NCBI RefSeq assembly: GCF_024505045.1
Contig: NZ_JANIBM010000015.1
Coordinates: 32,869-96,868, forward strand
DNA length: 64,000 nucleotides
Origin: Methylomonas aurea
GTDB taxonomy: Bacteria > Pseudomonadota > Gammaproteobacteria > Methylococcales > Methylomonadaceae
Direction: 5' to 3'
Made by a program: the position numbers and the translations under genes. Under the pieces are notes generated by a model that worked only from the letters and a program-made list of their open reading frames with translations, did not search any database and was not told the origin of the DNA. Positions 30,301 through 39,574 of the stretch are shown piece after piece. Each line of letters starts with the position of its first letter. Positions within the stretch are counted from its first letter, which is position 1.

Positions 30301-30930
30301 CATGAAGTGGCGGCGACTGGCTTCCAGCGCGCTGCGCTGCGCCAGGTATTGGGTCTGATCGACGATCGAGATCAACAACTCGTTGTAACGCTCGTTATCA
30401 GTGCCGAGCAATACGCCGTGCAAATCGCCGATAAAGACCTTTTTATCGGCCGATCGCAAACCCACTTGCGTCAATTGCGCCTTGCCCAGATCCAAAATTC
30501 GTTGCAAGAATTGGCGCAGCCGGGCATGGTCCTGGGATTGCACAAGATTAGGCAAAAAGTGCGAACGCAGATGCTTGCGCGTCAGACTAAAGCATTGCTC
30601 GGCTTCATCGTTGCACTCACGGATAATGCCCATCGGATCCACCACCAAGACCGGCAGCGGCAAGCTGGCAAACAATCGGCTGAAACGGCGCATGGCATCT
30701 TCAGCATGCAGTTGGCTTTGTCGGAGTTCCTCATTCTGAATTTCCAATTCCGCCTGGTAAATTTTCAGGTCCTCGACCATGTCGGGAATATTGGCTTCCC
30801 CGCGTTCTACTGCTTGCAACGCGAAGTCGAAATCGCCGTCGCGCAGCGCTTTCAATGCCCGCTGGCGGTGCAACTCGATATCGTGTTTGGCAGCTTGTTG
30901 TTCCGGATTGTCGGAGCGGCGCTTAACCAT
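27370..30930 (-). CDS. PAS-GAF-PAS-GGDEF-EAL cyclic-di-GMP protein
   Basis: A 1186 aa multi-sensor protein. From the N terminus: a helical region, PAS domains (one with LPVLVVDPMGIIRECND, another with DGSILEAHIAVN), a GAF-like domain with GWSENTLRNC, another PAS (VMITDPDTHILSVNHAF), a GGDEF domain with intact IGGDEF, and a C-terminal EAL domain with intact EALLRW and DDFGTGYSSL. Both the synthesis and hydrolysis signatures are kept, so either activity is possible. I choose the ATG at 30930, which overlaps the stop of the upstream CheB-CheR gene by 8 bp; the frame is open to an ATG at 30969. The two genes form one minus-strand transcription unit. Confidence 0.88.
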   Translation of the reverse strand: MVKRRSDNPEQQAAKHDIELHRQRALKALRDGDFDFALQAVERGEANIPDMVEDLKIYQAELEIQNEELRQSQLHAEDAMRRFSRLFASLPLPVLVVDPMGIIRECNDEAEQCFSLTRKHLRSHFLPNLVQSQDHARLRQFLQRILDLGKAQLTQVGLRSADKKVFIGDLHGVLLGTDNERYNELLISIVDQTQYLAQRSALEASRRHFMAYFDSSPVGMTSTSPDKGWIEVNDKLCRMLGYGREALCRMTWLEITHPDDIEPELAQFQRLLNQEIDAYQMDKRFVRQDGSILEAHIAVNTVRKFDGSLDYCVAIIEDIGQRKKTEQALLDRDLQLQRQSLELRERVKELRAIYAVSRLAHLTTDRETFFAQLLVLIPPGMLYPDDTQVRIQLQGQQIQTAGANRILAALKSPIILDHGPPGEISVGYDKPHNPLDQGPFFKEEQQFVDGLAELIARFCNRLYVEQERELAVRRNQSLLRLTTQAHSMTEAELLGFALEQAESLTGSEIAYVHFINTDQETLTLGGWSENTLRNCDATHDRHYPISRAGVWADCFRQRRTVIHNDYQALVDKHGLPDGHTMLSRHMSVPVIDAGQVVMIIGVGNKQTPYDQGDATVVEMVANNTWALLQRNRAQHLLELHAQVFRSSKEAVMITDPDTHILSVNHAFTEITGYPMEAVLGKTPRILKSNMHSEDFYRAMWEEIAANGHWQGEIWNRREDGRIYPQWLGISAVRNAQGEMSAYIGMFMDISERIEAQRRIEHLAHHDALTGLPNRILLRDRFQQIRARSQREKTLAGMLYLDLDHFKNINDTLGHPAGDLLLQEAARRLAEGVRDADTVSRIGGDEFVVLLSDVDNPANLGDVSQKILASLALPFEIEQTVFNLSCSIGISICPDDGNDFDTLLKNADTALYQAKSRGRNNYQFFTEAMNQQIARRMQLETAMRQGLGLGQFFLCYQPQFSLADRSLIGFEALLRWQHPNMGLIAPGEFIEVAEDSGFIVDLGYFVMRQACFQAKAWLEQGRPITVAVNVSYAQFARNNLLELVQACLADSGLPPHYLELELTESILVADPDNVLTVMRALQTIGVQFAIDDFGTGYSSLSYLKRFAVDKLKIDQSFVRDVPGNPDDEAMVFAVINLARSLKIRSIAEGVETEQQAELLQQLGCDEAQGYLFARPLSVQQVNEIFFA

Positions 30931-33913
30931 GACGTCGTCCCGCTTCCACCCAGGCGGTGATATTGACATGGCTGACCACCACCTCGCCGGCCGGGTGGCG
31001 CACCGGTGTCGCGTGCATCAGAAACCAGCGGCGTTCGGTCGGCGAATGGCAAGGGTATTCGATGGAAAAGTGCTGTTCCTCGCCGCTCAAAACGCGACGG
31101 ATGCCTTCCAGTACCCGCCGCGCCACGGGGGAGTCGGCAGCGTCCTGAATCCGGCAGACGTCGAGGTAATTGCGGCCGGGACCGCTATGCGCCATATCGC
31201 GATCGCCGTTATGCTCGGCAAAATCGCGCCAGGCTCGATTCACCAGCGTAATCCGCCCCGAAGCATCCAGCACGGCAATATGCTCGGGCAGAGAATCCAA
31301 AATACCTTGCAACCGCTGCATGTCTTTCACGTTGGTGATATCGAAGAAGGTCACTACGGCCCCGGAAACATGTTTCAGCGGATCGATGTAAGGCGACGAC
31401 CGTACCAATAGCCACTGATCGTCCCAGGTCTTGACTTCGCGTTCGGCAAACTGAGCGGTTTCGATGACCCGGCGCAGGTCGGTTATGAACTCCGGATATT
31501 CCATTTTATGGGTGAAATCGTCGATCGGCCGGCCGATGTCGCCCTCCCGAATCCGAAAAATTTTGCTGGCTTCCGGGGTAAAACGGGTGAGTGTGAGGTT
31601 ACAGTCCACGAACAGCGTCGGAATCGAGGTCGCTTTGGTTATATTGTCGAGGTCCGCGTTCAAATGGTTGAGGATTTCGATTTTTTCCTGGTTTTCTGCG
31701 TTGACCGTGTACAACTCCTCGTTAACCGATTGCAACTCTTCGTTGGTGCTCTGCAACTCTTCGTTGGACGCCATCAGCTCTTCGTTGGTGGCCTGCAATT
31801 CCTCGTTGGAGGTTTCCAACTCTTCGATCGTGGCCTGCAGGCTGTCGCGCGTCGCCGACAAATCCCGCTCCAAAGCATGAATCCGTTCGTTCGCCACCGC
31901 GCTGACATCGATCGTTTCGGGCGCCGCCGTCCCCATATCGCGGGGTTGCGCTTCGAATACCATCAGAAAATGGCGGTCCGAATTGCTTTCCGGCATGACG
32001 GGATAGACAACCATGCGCAATAGCTCGGTTCCTCCGCGTACCGGATCGAAGTGTTGTAGTTCCGAATGTAGGGGCGTACATTCCTTGGCGACCTTGTGCA
32101 GCAAAGCCACGCCGACCGGAGCCAGTTTGCCGGCCAGCAGTTTGGAGACATCCAGACTGGCGCTGCCTTCGCCAATCTGCATATAGTGGTGTGCGCCGCC
32201 GTAGACATGCACCAGTTCCCGGTCCTCGTTGATCAATAACGCCGGCGGCGCATATTGCTTCATCAAATGGGCCAGTCCGCTCTCGATAATGGCCGCATCG
32301 CTCGACCAGTTTCTCTCGCGCCTGATCTGGCTCATGTGCAGGCGGTTTTCGTTATGCTTGCCTAAGGTATTAAATGCCAGCGGTACGGCAACCGGGCGCA
32401 GCAACCGATAAATTTTGTGCTTGGCGTTGATGACGGCAAATTCTTTATGTAAGGCGCCGAGGGATTCGCTGGAACCCAGAAACAAAAAGCCGTTATGCGC
32501 CAAAGAATATTGAAAGCGTAACAAGGCCTTTTCCTGAGCCACTTTTTCGAAATAGATCAGAGTATTGCGGCAACTGACCAGATTCATCCGGGTAAACGGC
32601 GGATCTTCCAGGATGTTGTGGCGGGCGAACACAATGTGCTGGCGAATGTTGCTTTTGACCACGAACCGGTTGCCCGTGCGAGTGAAAAAGCGTTCCAGGC
32701 GCTCGCGGGACAATTCATTGACGATGCCTTCGGAATAAACGCCGGCACTGGCGAAATCGATATGCTGCTGTTCCACATCGGTGGCGAATATCTTCAATTG
32801 CGGCCAGCGCTTGCAACGATCGCAGGCCTCCGCAAACAGCATGGCCAGCGTATAAGCCTCTTCACCGGTCGAACAGCCGGCCACCCAGGCACGAATCGGC
32901 TGAGCCTCCTGGTGATTCTGGACCAGAGCGTCGACGACCTCCTGCCCCAGCATCTGAAAGCTTTCCGGATCGCGGAAGAAATTAGTCACCGGAATCAAGG
33001 TGTCGCGTTTGAGCGTCAATACTTCGCTACGGTCGGTTTCCAGCAGGCGAAGATAATTGCTTAAATCCCGCACGTGGCGCACTTGCATGCGCCGTTCGAT
33101 GCGGCGCATGACCGTGGTCGGCTTGTATTCCTTGAAGTTGATGCCGCCTTCCCGATACAGCAGATGAAAGATGCCTTCCATCGGATTTTCGCTTTCGGCT
33201 TGCCTGTCCTGAGCGACCTTGACTTGCGGCGGATGGGTATTGGTGACATGGGCCGCAACTCTGGCCGCCAGCATTTCCGGCGGCATGACTTCGTCCACCA
33301 AGCCGGTGGCAATCACGCTGCGCGGCATGCCGTCGAATTTGGCGGTTTCCGGGTCTTGCGCCAGCAGGAAGCCGCCGGCATCATTGATGGCGGCGGCGCC
33401 GCGCGTGCCGTCGGAACCGGTGCCGGACAGGATCACCCCGACGCAACGGTTGCCGAATTCTTTGGCCAGCGAGTAAAAAAACAAATCGATCGGCAAGCTA
33501 AGCAGGTGCGGACTTTTCGGCGCCAGGCGCAGCTGGCTGCCGGCCAGCGTCATATTTTTGCCGGGCGGAATCAGATAGACATGGTTGGGTAGCACCGACA
33601 GGCCGTTCTCGGCCATCGTCACCGGCATGCTGGTGTGGCGCGACAGCAAATTGTCCATCATGCTTTTGTGATCCGGCGATAAATGTTGAATTACAACGAT
33701 TGCGGCGCCGATATCGACCGGCAATTCGTCGAAAAACCGCTCCAGGGCATCCAAGCCGCCCGCCGAAGCGCCTATGGCCACAATGTAACCATTGAAAGCT
33801 TCTTCAAGCTTCGGCTTCGCAATGTTGTCGGTCGCTTGGGGCATCGCGCTTTCCGTATCGGGCTTGTTTTTTTGGTCGTCTAGGTCTCGCGCCATGATGT
33901 GAGAAAAACTCAT
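30923..33913 (-). CDS. CheB-CheR-PAS fusion protein
   Basis: A 996 aa fusion of a chemotaxis-type methylesterase and methyltransferase. The CheB part keeps the catalytic triad motifs GASAGG, QHLSPDH and GTGSDGT. The CheR part has FFRDPESF and the SAM-binding VAGCSTGEEAYTLAML. A striking coiled coil of NEELQ-type repeats follows, then two PAS domains. There is no receiver domain on the CheB part. Such fusions occur in alternative signalling modules outside classic chemotaxis, often with histidine kinases or diguanylate cyclases, as here where the next gene is GGDEF-EAL. The start at 33913 lacks a clear ribosome binding site; an ATG at 33895 is an alternative. Confidence 0.9.
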   Translation of the reverse strand: MSFSHIMARDLDDQKNKPDTESAMPQATDNIAKPKLEEAFNGYIVAIGASAGGLDALERFFDELPVDIGAAIVVIQHLSPDHKSMMDNLLSRHTSMPVTMAENGLSVLPNHVYLIPPGKNMTLAGSQLRLAPKSPHLLSLPIDLFFYSLAKEFGNRCVGVILSGTGSDGTRGAAAINDAGGFLLAQDPETAKFDGMPRSVIATGLVDEVMPPEMLAARVAAHVTNTHPPQVKVAQDRQAESENPMEGIFHLLYREGGINFKEYKPTTVMRRIERRMQVRHVRDLSNYLRLLETDRSEVLTLKRDTLIPVTNFFRDPESFQMLGQEVVDALVQNHQEAQPIRAWVAGCSTGEEAYTLAMLFAEACDRCKRWPQLKIFATDVEQQHIDFASAGVYSEGIVNELSRERLERFFTRTGNRFVVKSNIRQHIVFARHNILEDPPFTRMNLVSCRNTLIYFEKVAQEKALLRFQYSLAHNGFLFLGSSESLGALHKEFAVINAKHKIYRLLRPVAVPLAFNTLGKHNENRLHMSQIRRERNWSSDAAIIESGLAHLMKQYAPPALLINEDRELVHVYGGAHHYMQIGEGSASLDVSKLLAGKLAPVGVALLHKVAKECTPLHSELQHFDPVRGGTELLRMVVYPVMPESNSDRHFLMVFEAQPRDMGTAAPETIDVSAVANERIHALERDLSATRDSLQATIEELETSNEELQATNEELMASNEELQSTNEELQSVNEELYTVNAENQEKIEILNHLNADLDNITKATSIPTLFVDCNLTLTRFTPEASKIFRIREGDIGRPIDDFTHKMEYPEFITDLRRVIETAQFAEREVKTWDDQWLLVRSSPYIDPLKHVSGAVVTFFDITNVKDMQRLQGILDSLPEHIAVLDASGRITLVNRAWRDFAEHNGDRDMAHSGPGRNYLDVCRIQDAADSPVARRVLEGIRRVLSGEEQHFSIEYPCHSPTERRWFLMHATPVRHPAGEVVVSHVNITAWVEAGRRHG

Positions 33914-34702
33914 GGATAAAATGAAAAATTAAGTTCCGGAAAGTCACCTTTTTTGAAAAATCTTTTGGAACCAATCGGCCAAAAATGGGCGCGGCCATTT
34001 AGTCTGCGGCAGTCCGGAGCCGTTCGCCTCGCTTCGATCCAACCATGGGGCGAACGGGCAACGTTCGGACGGCACGACGCCGGTTAGCGATGCGGGACTA
34101 TAGCCGCTGCGCTAGCGCTCCGCTTCCAAGATTTCCAGGGAATGATTGCGTGCCGCTTATCGCTTATTCGGATATCCCTACCCACAGGCCGTCGTTCTCG
34201 ACGGCGCGGTCCGGATGTCTCAACGGATCGATCCAAAAAATGAGGCGATAATTTAGTGCAACAACGATTGGATTGCCAGCCGCATTTTTGTCAGAAATGG
34301 CTTACAAACTTGCGCGGCGAAACGATTGGCTCGACATCTGTGTCGGCTCGTCCTAGCGGCGGAGTTGACGGCATGAGCGGCGCGGCCGCCGATATAAACC
34401 GATGCTATCGCCATGGTCATTGCAAGCTTACAGGATAGGCTATGGGCAAATGTCGGCGCAGCGGACATAAATTTGTCGGCTTTCTTCCTATCGTTCGAGT
34501 TGCCGCTACTTGTTACTTCGCAGCCGTTTCTTCTGTCAGACCGGCCAAAAACAGAGCCGCGTCGGAAAGTTGGATGGCGAGATCGGAAATGGTATTGGAG
34601 TCCATGCGTGTAGCCGAGCGGATATGAAAGATGTAGGTATCGCAAGCAAAATCAGCCACTGCCGAACGATAGCTTGTCTCTAACGGGATGGTGCAACCGC
34701 CC
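33914..34702. other. Long non-coding stretch between CheB-CheR and kdpE
   Basis: I see no supported gene in these 789 bp. The longest frame (minus strand, about 130 codons at 34253-34645) has an unconvincing composition rich in Arg and Ser and no motif. A small hairpin CGAACG/CGTTCG lies at 34051-34067. The promoter of the CheB-CheR gene should lie near 33914-34000. The rest could be decayed sequence. Confidence 0.4.
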
Positions 34703-35401
34703 TTACCAAACCTTAAGCCGGTAGCCCAGCCCGGATTCGGTCAGCAGCAGTTTGGGCTGGGCGGGGTCGGCTTCCAGTTTTTGCCGGAGCTGGCTCATGT
34801 AAATCCGCGGGTAGTGGGCGTGTTCCTGGTAATTGGGGCCCCAGACTTCTCGGAGAATTTGCTGGTGGGTCAATACCTTGCCGGCATTTTTGACCAGTAC
34901 CGACAGCAGCCGGTATTGGATCGGCGTCAGGTGGATTTCGCGGCCGTCGACTTTAACCACCCGGCTGCTGAGGTCGACCTGCAAATTGCCGGTGGTAAAC
35001 ACGGACTCCGGCGCCGAGTCCTGCGGGCGTAAGGCGTGGCGGAGCGCCACTCGAATCCGCGCCTGCAATTCGCCGAAACCGAAGGGTTTGGTCAGGTAGT
35101 CGTCCGCTCCGGCGTCGAGTGCGTCGATTTTCTGTTGTTCGCCGCTACGGGCCGAGAGGATGATGATCGGTAACGCAGACCAGGCCCGCACCGCCTTGAT
35201 CACGTCGACGCCGTCCATATCCGGCAGGCCTAGGTCCAGGATCAGCAAGTTCGGTTTGCGCACGCCCAATTCGACCAAGCCTTGTTTGCCGGTCTCGGCA
35301 TCGAACACCTTATAGCCGTTGCTGTGCAGACTGGTGCGCAGAAAGCGGCGAATGGCCGGGTCGTCTTCGATGACGATGATAACGGGGTCGGTTTTGGACA
35401 T
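34703..35401 (-). CDS. kdpE: KdpE response regulator
   Basis: A 232 aa OmpR-family regulator: receiver domain with acidic pair EDD near residues 12-14 and phospho-acceptor aspartate in LILDLGLPDMDG. A winged-helix DNA-binding domain follows (PIQYRLLSVLVKNAGKVLTHQQIL). In the family it activates the KdpFABC potassium pump under K+ limitation or osmotic stress. Here it lies 21 bp downstream of kdpD, but no kdpFABC genes are in the window. Confidence 0.9.
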   Translation of the reverse strand: MSKTDPVIIVIEDDPAIRRFLRTSLHSNGYKVFDAETGKQGLVELGVRKPNLLILDLGLPDMDGVDVIKAVRAWSALPIIILSARSGEQQKIDALDAGADDYLTKPFGFGELQARIRVALRHALRPQDSAPESVFTTGNLQVDLSSRVVKVDGREIHLTPIQYRLLSVLVKNAGKVLTHQQILREVWGPNYQEHAHYPRIYMSQLRQKLEADPAQPKLLLTESGLGYRLKVW

Positions 35402-35422
35402 GGCGCGGGTTTCCGTTGAGCG

Positions 35423-38161
35423 TTATTCCTCGGGTTCGACTTCGGGCGGCGGCTGGTCCAGCGGCAGCTTGAATGCGAATACCGCACCGCCTTCCGGCCG
35501 GTTGCGCGCGCTGATGGCGCCGCCGTGGATTTCGACGATCGCGCGGCAGATCGCCAGACCCAGGCCGCCGCCGCTTTGCGCCGTCTCCTGGCGGCCTTGG
35601 TAGAACTTTTCGAACAGGCGTTCTTCCTGGCCGCGCGGAATGCCGGGGCCGCGGTCGGCGACGGCGATTTCCACCGAACTGTCGCCGAATTCGGCCGATA
35701 TTTCCAGCGCGCTGCCCGCCGGGGTATAGCGTACGGCGTTTTCCAGCAGATTGATCAAGACCTGTTCGATCATCACTGAATCGACCAGCACCAACGGTAT
35801 GCCGGGCGGCAGCTTGACCGTGACCGGCCGGCCGGCCAGTTGAGCTTGCAACTGGTTAAGCGCGGTACCGACGATTTCCTCCAGCGGGTACCATTGCTTG
35901 TTCAATTCCAGCACGCCGGCTTCGAGCTTGGCCATGTCCAGGATGTTGTTGACCAGATTCGCCATCCGTTCGGCTTCGTCGACAATGCCCTGGCCGAGTT
36001 CGACGATGTCCTGCGGTGCCAGTTTTTGCGGGTTGTGGGCGATGGTGCTGGCCGAACCGATGATGGTCGCCAGCGGTGTGCGCAAATCGTGGGAAATCGC
36101 GCTGAGCAGCGAGTTGCGCAGGCGCTCCGCTTCCATTTGCATCTGGGTGGAGCGGGCCCGTTCCGAAAAGCGGATGCGGCCGATGGCCTGGCCGATCTGG
36201 CGCAAAAAGGTCTCCAGCAGTTTTTGCTGTTCCGGCAAAAACACCCGGCGCAGATTGACCGGCAATAAGGCCAGCACGCCCAATACCTGGTCGTCGCCGT
36301 GTATCGGGAAGTAGACGGCGGAGGCGCCGGGCAGGGTGTCGGTGCCTTGTCCGGCGATTTCGTTGTGGTCGAATACCCATTGGGCCACGCTCAAATCGGC
36401 GCCGAGCAGCGATTCGGCGATGGCTTTTCCAGCCGGAAACGCCATGCGGCCGTTGGCGTTCGGAAACAGAATCACGTTGCGGCTGCTGAATTCGGCATAC
36501 AAATGTTTTACCGCGACCCGCACTACGTCGGTTTCGGTCTGGCTGCTGCCCAACTCCCGGCTCATCGAATACAAAGCCGCGGCCCGGCGTTCGCGGTGCG
36601 CGGCCACTTTGGCTTGCGAACGGACGTTCGCGGTCAGGTTGCTGACCACGATGCCGACCGCCAACATCGCCGACAGCGTAATCAGGTACTGGCTGTCGGC
36701 CACCGAAAAACTGTAGTACGGCTGTACGAACAGCAGGTCGAAGCAGCCGACGCCGAGCACCGAGGCCAGCACCGACGGGCCGCGGCCGAAGCGGCTGGCG
36801 ACGAAAATCACGCCCAGCAAATACACCATCACCAGATTGGCCGGTTCCAGGCGGCCCAGCAGCAGATAGCCGGCCGCGGTGACCAGTCCGGTTACGGCAA
36901 AGGCCGAGAGGTAGCCCAAGTAACGGCGCTTGGTTTTGGCCGGGATGCGTTGGCGCAGGCCAGGCAGGGGGCTTTTGCCGAACAGCGCCAGTTCCGGCGC
37001 GGCTGCGCCACGTTCCCGCGTTTGCGGGCTGCCGAGCAGATACAGGTTGATATTATGGGCCCGGCTGACCAGGGTATCGACCACCGATCCGAACAACCAG
37101 CGCCGCCAGCCGCGCCGGCTGGGTTTGCCGATCACGATTTTGCCGATGTTGCGTTGCCGGGAAAAACGGATCAAGGCTTCGCTCATATCCGGCGAACTCA
37201 GGGTCACGGTTTCCGCGCCGAGTTGTTCCGCCAGACGGAGAATGCGCAGCACGCCGTCGCGCTTTTCGGCCGGTAAGCGCTGCAACTGCGGGGTTTCGAC
37301 GTAGGCCACGATCCATTCCGCGCGCAGGCTGGTCGCCAGACGCTTGCCGGCGCGGACCAGGCGCTCGGCCAATGGGTTCGGGCCGATGCAGACCAGAATC
37401 CGTTCGCTGACCTGCCAGACTTCGCGGATGGCGTGGTCTTCCCGGTAATCCAGCATTTCGGCGTCGACCCGGCTGGCCGTCTGGCGCAAGGCCAATTCCC
37501 GCAGCGCGATCAGATTGCCTTTGCGAAAGAAATGGTTGATCGCTTCCTGGGCCTGTTGCGGCAGGTAAACCTTGCCTTCCTTGAGCCGGTTCAATAGCTC
37601 GTCCGGCGGCAGATCGACCAACTCGACTTCGTCGGCGTCCTCGAACACGGTATCCGGTATCGTTTCCCAGACCCGGATGCCGGAGATCTGGCCGATATCG
37701 TCGTTCAAGCTCTCCAGGTGTTGCACGTTCAGCGCGGTGTAGACGTCGATACCGGCTTCGAGCAGTTCGTGGATGTCCTGCCAGCGTTTCGGATGGCGGG
37801 AGCCGGGCGCGTTGGAATGGGCCAATTCGTCGACCAGCATGATGGCCGGCCGCCGCTTCAACGCGGCATCCAGATCGAATTCATGCAGCACGGTGCCTTT
37901 GTAGTCGATCCGGCGCAGCGGCAACGTTTCCAATCCGGCCAGCAGCGCCTGGGTTTCCTTGCGGCCGTGGGTTTCGACGATGCCGACCACGACGTCGAGA
38001 TTGTCGGCGCGCCGTTCCCGGGCCGCCAGCAACATCGCAAAGGTCTTGCCGACGCCGGCCGCGGCGCCGAAGAAAATCTTCAATCGGCCGCGTCTGGCCT
38101 TGGCCTGGTCGCGTTCGACGCGGGCTAACAAAGCATCGGGATCGGGGCGGATATCTTGCAT
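35423..38161 (-). CDS. kdpD: KdpD sensor histidine kinase
   Basis: A 912 aa K+-responsive sensor kinase. The N-terminal KdpD domain has the P-loop FFGAAAGVGKTFAML and the DELAHSN motif; a universal-stress-like domain, four close membrane helices (DUF4118 region, LSAFAVTGLVTAAGYLLLG onward), a GAF-like part, the phospho-acceptor SHDLRTPLATIIG and the ATPase end follow. I choose the ATG at 38161 (MQDIRPDPDALL) because family members start this way; the frame is open to 38311. The usual partner pump genes are not next to it. Confidence 0.92.
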   Translation of the reverse strand: MQDIRPDPDALLARVERDQAKARRGRLKIFFGAAAGVGKTFAMLLAARERRADNLDVVVGIVETHGRKETQALLAGLETLPLRRIDYKGTVLHEFDLDAALKRRPAIMLVDELAHSNAPGSRHPKRWQDIHELLEAGIDVYTALNVQHLESLNDDIGQISGIRVWETIPDTVFEDADEVELVDLPPDELLNRLKEGKVYLPQQAQEAINHFFRKGNLIALRELALRQTASRVDAEMLDYREDHAIREVWQVSERILVCIGPNPLAERLVRAGKRLATSLRAEWIVAYVETPQLQRLPAEKRDGVLRILRLAEQLGAETVTLSSPDMSEALIRFSRQRNIGKIVIGKPSRRGWRRWLFGSVVDTLVSRAHNINLYLLGSPQTRERGAAAPELALFGKSPLPGLRQRIPAKTKRRYLGYLSAFAVTGLVTAAGYLLLGRLEPANLVMVYLLGVIFVASRFGRGPSVLASVLGVGCFDLLFVQPYYSFSVADSQYLITLSAMLAVGIVVSNLTANVRSQAKVAAHRERRAAALYSMSRELGSSQTETDVVRVAVKHLYAEFSSRNVILFPNANGRMAFPAGKAIAESLLGADLSVAQWVFDHNEIAGQGTDTLPGASAVYFPIHGDDQVLGVLALLPVNLRRVFLPEQQKLLETFLRQIGQAIGRIRFSERARSTQMQMEAERLRNSLLSAISHDLRTPLATIIGSASTIAHNPQKLAPQDIVELGQGIVDEAERMANLVNNILDMAKLEAGVLELNKQWYPLEEIVGTALNQLQAQLAGRPVTVKLPPGIPLVLVDSVMIEQVLINLLENAVRYTPAGSALEISAEFGDSSVEIAVADRGPGIPRGQEERLFEKFYQGRQETAQSGGGLGLAICRAIVEIHGGAISARNRPEGGAVFAFKLPLDQPPPEVEPEE

Positions 38162-38391
38162 GTGGGGTCCGAAAAAGCATGGCAGTGGCCGGGGTCGGTC
38201 CAGTTTACGAACAGATCGATAAAATTTTCGTAAATATTTCGCAGTATCCGGCTGGTTGTCGTTCGGCTCTGCAGGGGGACGATGGTCTAAATGACCTGAC
38301 ATTTTTGTCATAACACCTCAGTACCATTGAGTGAAATGGCTCAAAAATTAAGATTTGTGCACCTCTTCAACAAATTTAGGAAATGGAAAAC

Positions 38392-39009
38392 ATGAAAGTG
38401 ACAAAAGTTTTCAAAGCAGGTGTGGTGGCCGGTCTGCTGGCCATGTCGGATGCGAGCTCGGCAAGCGTCTGGGCGCCTACCGATAACGACAGCCAATTTG
38501 CCAATACTTATGCATTGCTACTGAATATACCGACCGGGGAGACCTTCGGTATTTTTGAGGACACCGCCTCGTTGAGCAACTCGGTGGGCAATTCGCTGAT
38601 TAATCCGGTGTTGAGCTTTCTGGATGCCGCAACCGTGACCTTTACCCAAAACGGCGCCAATGTCGACATCAAGACCGGTAGCTCGACCGGTGTGCTGCTC
38701 GGTTCCAGCAATTTTCAATTGGGCTGGTGGTCGCCGACCGGCTGGATCACCGAAAGCTCGAGCAGCATGATCAGTCTGCTGGGTAAAACTTCCTGGAGTC
38801 TGGCATTTGTGGATCCGACTAACCACGGTGCGGGTAACGAACACAGACTGTTTGCATTCGACATTCAGGCTTCCCAGGCTAGCTCCGACTATCCTGGCAC
38901 TGGCGGCACGCCGGCAGCGGTTCCATTACCTGGCTCGGCCTGGTTTATGCTAACTGCGATGCTTGGCTTTTTGGCCAAGGGCCGCAGTAAGTCGAATGTA
39001 TTAGCATAA
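38392..39009 (+). CDS. Second exported protein with VPLPGxxW sorting-type tail
   Basis: A 205 aa protein of unknown function with a signal peptide (VFKAGVVAGLLAMSDASSASV) and the C-terminal pattern VPLPGSAWFM, a hydrophobic helix, and a basic KGRSKS end. The middle is rich in Ser, Asn, Gly and Thr, fitting a secreted surface or matrix protein. Start choice: ATG 38392 has TTAGG 11 bp upstream, while ATG 38383 would leave only 2 bp after it. It has the same tail layout as the protein at 13473-14234, though I see no clear similarity between their bodies. Confidence 0.72.
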   Translation: MKVTKVFKAGVVAGLLAMSDASSASVWAPTDNDSQFANTYALLLNIPTGETFGIFEDTASLSNSVGNSLINPVLSFLDAATVTFTQNGANVDIKTGSSTGVLLGSSNFQLGWWSPTGWITESSSSMISLLGKTSWSLAFVDPTNHGAGNEHRLFAFDIQASQASSDYPGTGGTPAAVPLPGSAWFMLTAMLGFLAKGRSKSNVLA

Positions 39010-39397
39010 AGCTGGTAGGCCTTTGCTCTTGCCTGGTTCTGGCTGGGCGAGGGTAAAAGGCCGATTCTGCCGTCGCTGACGGGTTAGAGTTTTACCGAAG
39101 GTTTTTGTTAAACCGTGTACGGGTGTTTTCCGTATTTGCGAATCTTTAGGCCACCGATTTTTCTCGATTAGTCGGCCATACCCTTAATACCGTCCAGCTA
39201 AGGCCATTTAGAACTGTCTGGCGGATTTTATCTCCTTCACGCGCAACGGCCACGCGATCGGCTATTCCAGAAGGTACTTCAAGCCTCTAATCGCAAGCGA
39301 CGAGGTACGCAATAAATCAATGCGATCGGGGGCCAGGGTCGAAAAGGCTGACATTTCCATCCGGGCTTCGGCCATGGCGAAATTAAAAAGTGGGTAC
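39010..39397. other. Non-coding stretch downstream of the sorting-tail gene
   Basis: Nothing convincing is encoded here. A reverse-strand frame at 39262-39522 is an out-of-frame continuation of the HicB remnant that follows. No strong terminator is visible after 39009. Confidence 0.35.
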
Positions 39398-39574
39398 TCA
39401 AATCCAGCCGGAGAACTCCGGGTTGGTTTGGCCGTCTTCGATGATGTTGCCATCCAGAATCCGATGGCTGGCTTGGCATCGGCTATCGCCTCGTCCAAAC
39501 TGCCGTTCCGGCGGAAAAACAACCGGGCAAATCGGTCATCACGACTTCGCAGGCGTGGGTTTTGTCGCCGCTTT
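39398..39574 (-). pseudogene. HicB-type antitoxin remnant with frameshifts
   Basis: Read on the minus strand across three frames, the pieces line up with the HicB antitoxin fold: first EVVMTDLPGCFSAG, then after a shift SLDEAIADAKPAIG, then after another shift GNIIEDGQTNPEFSGWI and a stop. HicB proteins typically run ...VPDLPGCFSAGDTLDEALANAKEAI...EDG..., so the order and spacing fit. At least two frameshifts make it non-functional. No HicA-like partner is visible. Confidence 0.65.

Noticed and set aside
34253..34645. 130-codon reverse frame in the stretch before kdpE
   Set aside because: No motif, no ribosome binding site, and a composition unlike neighbouring genes.
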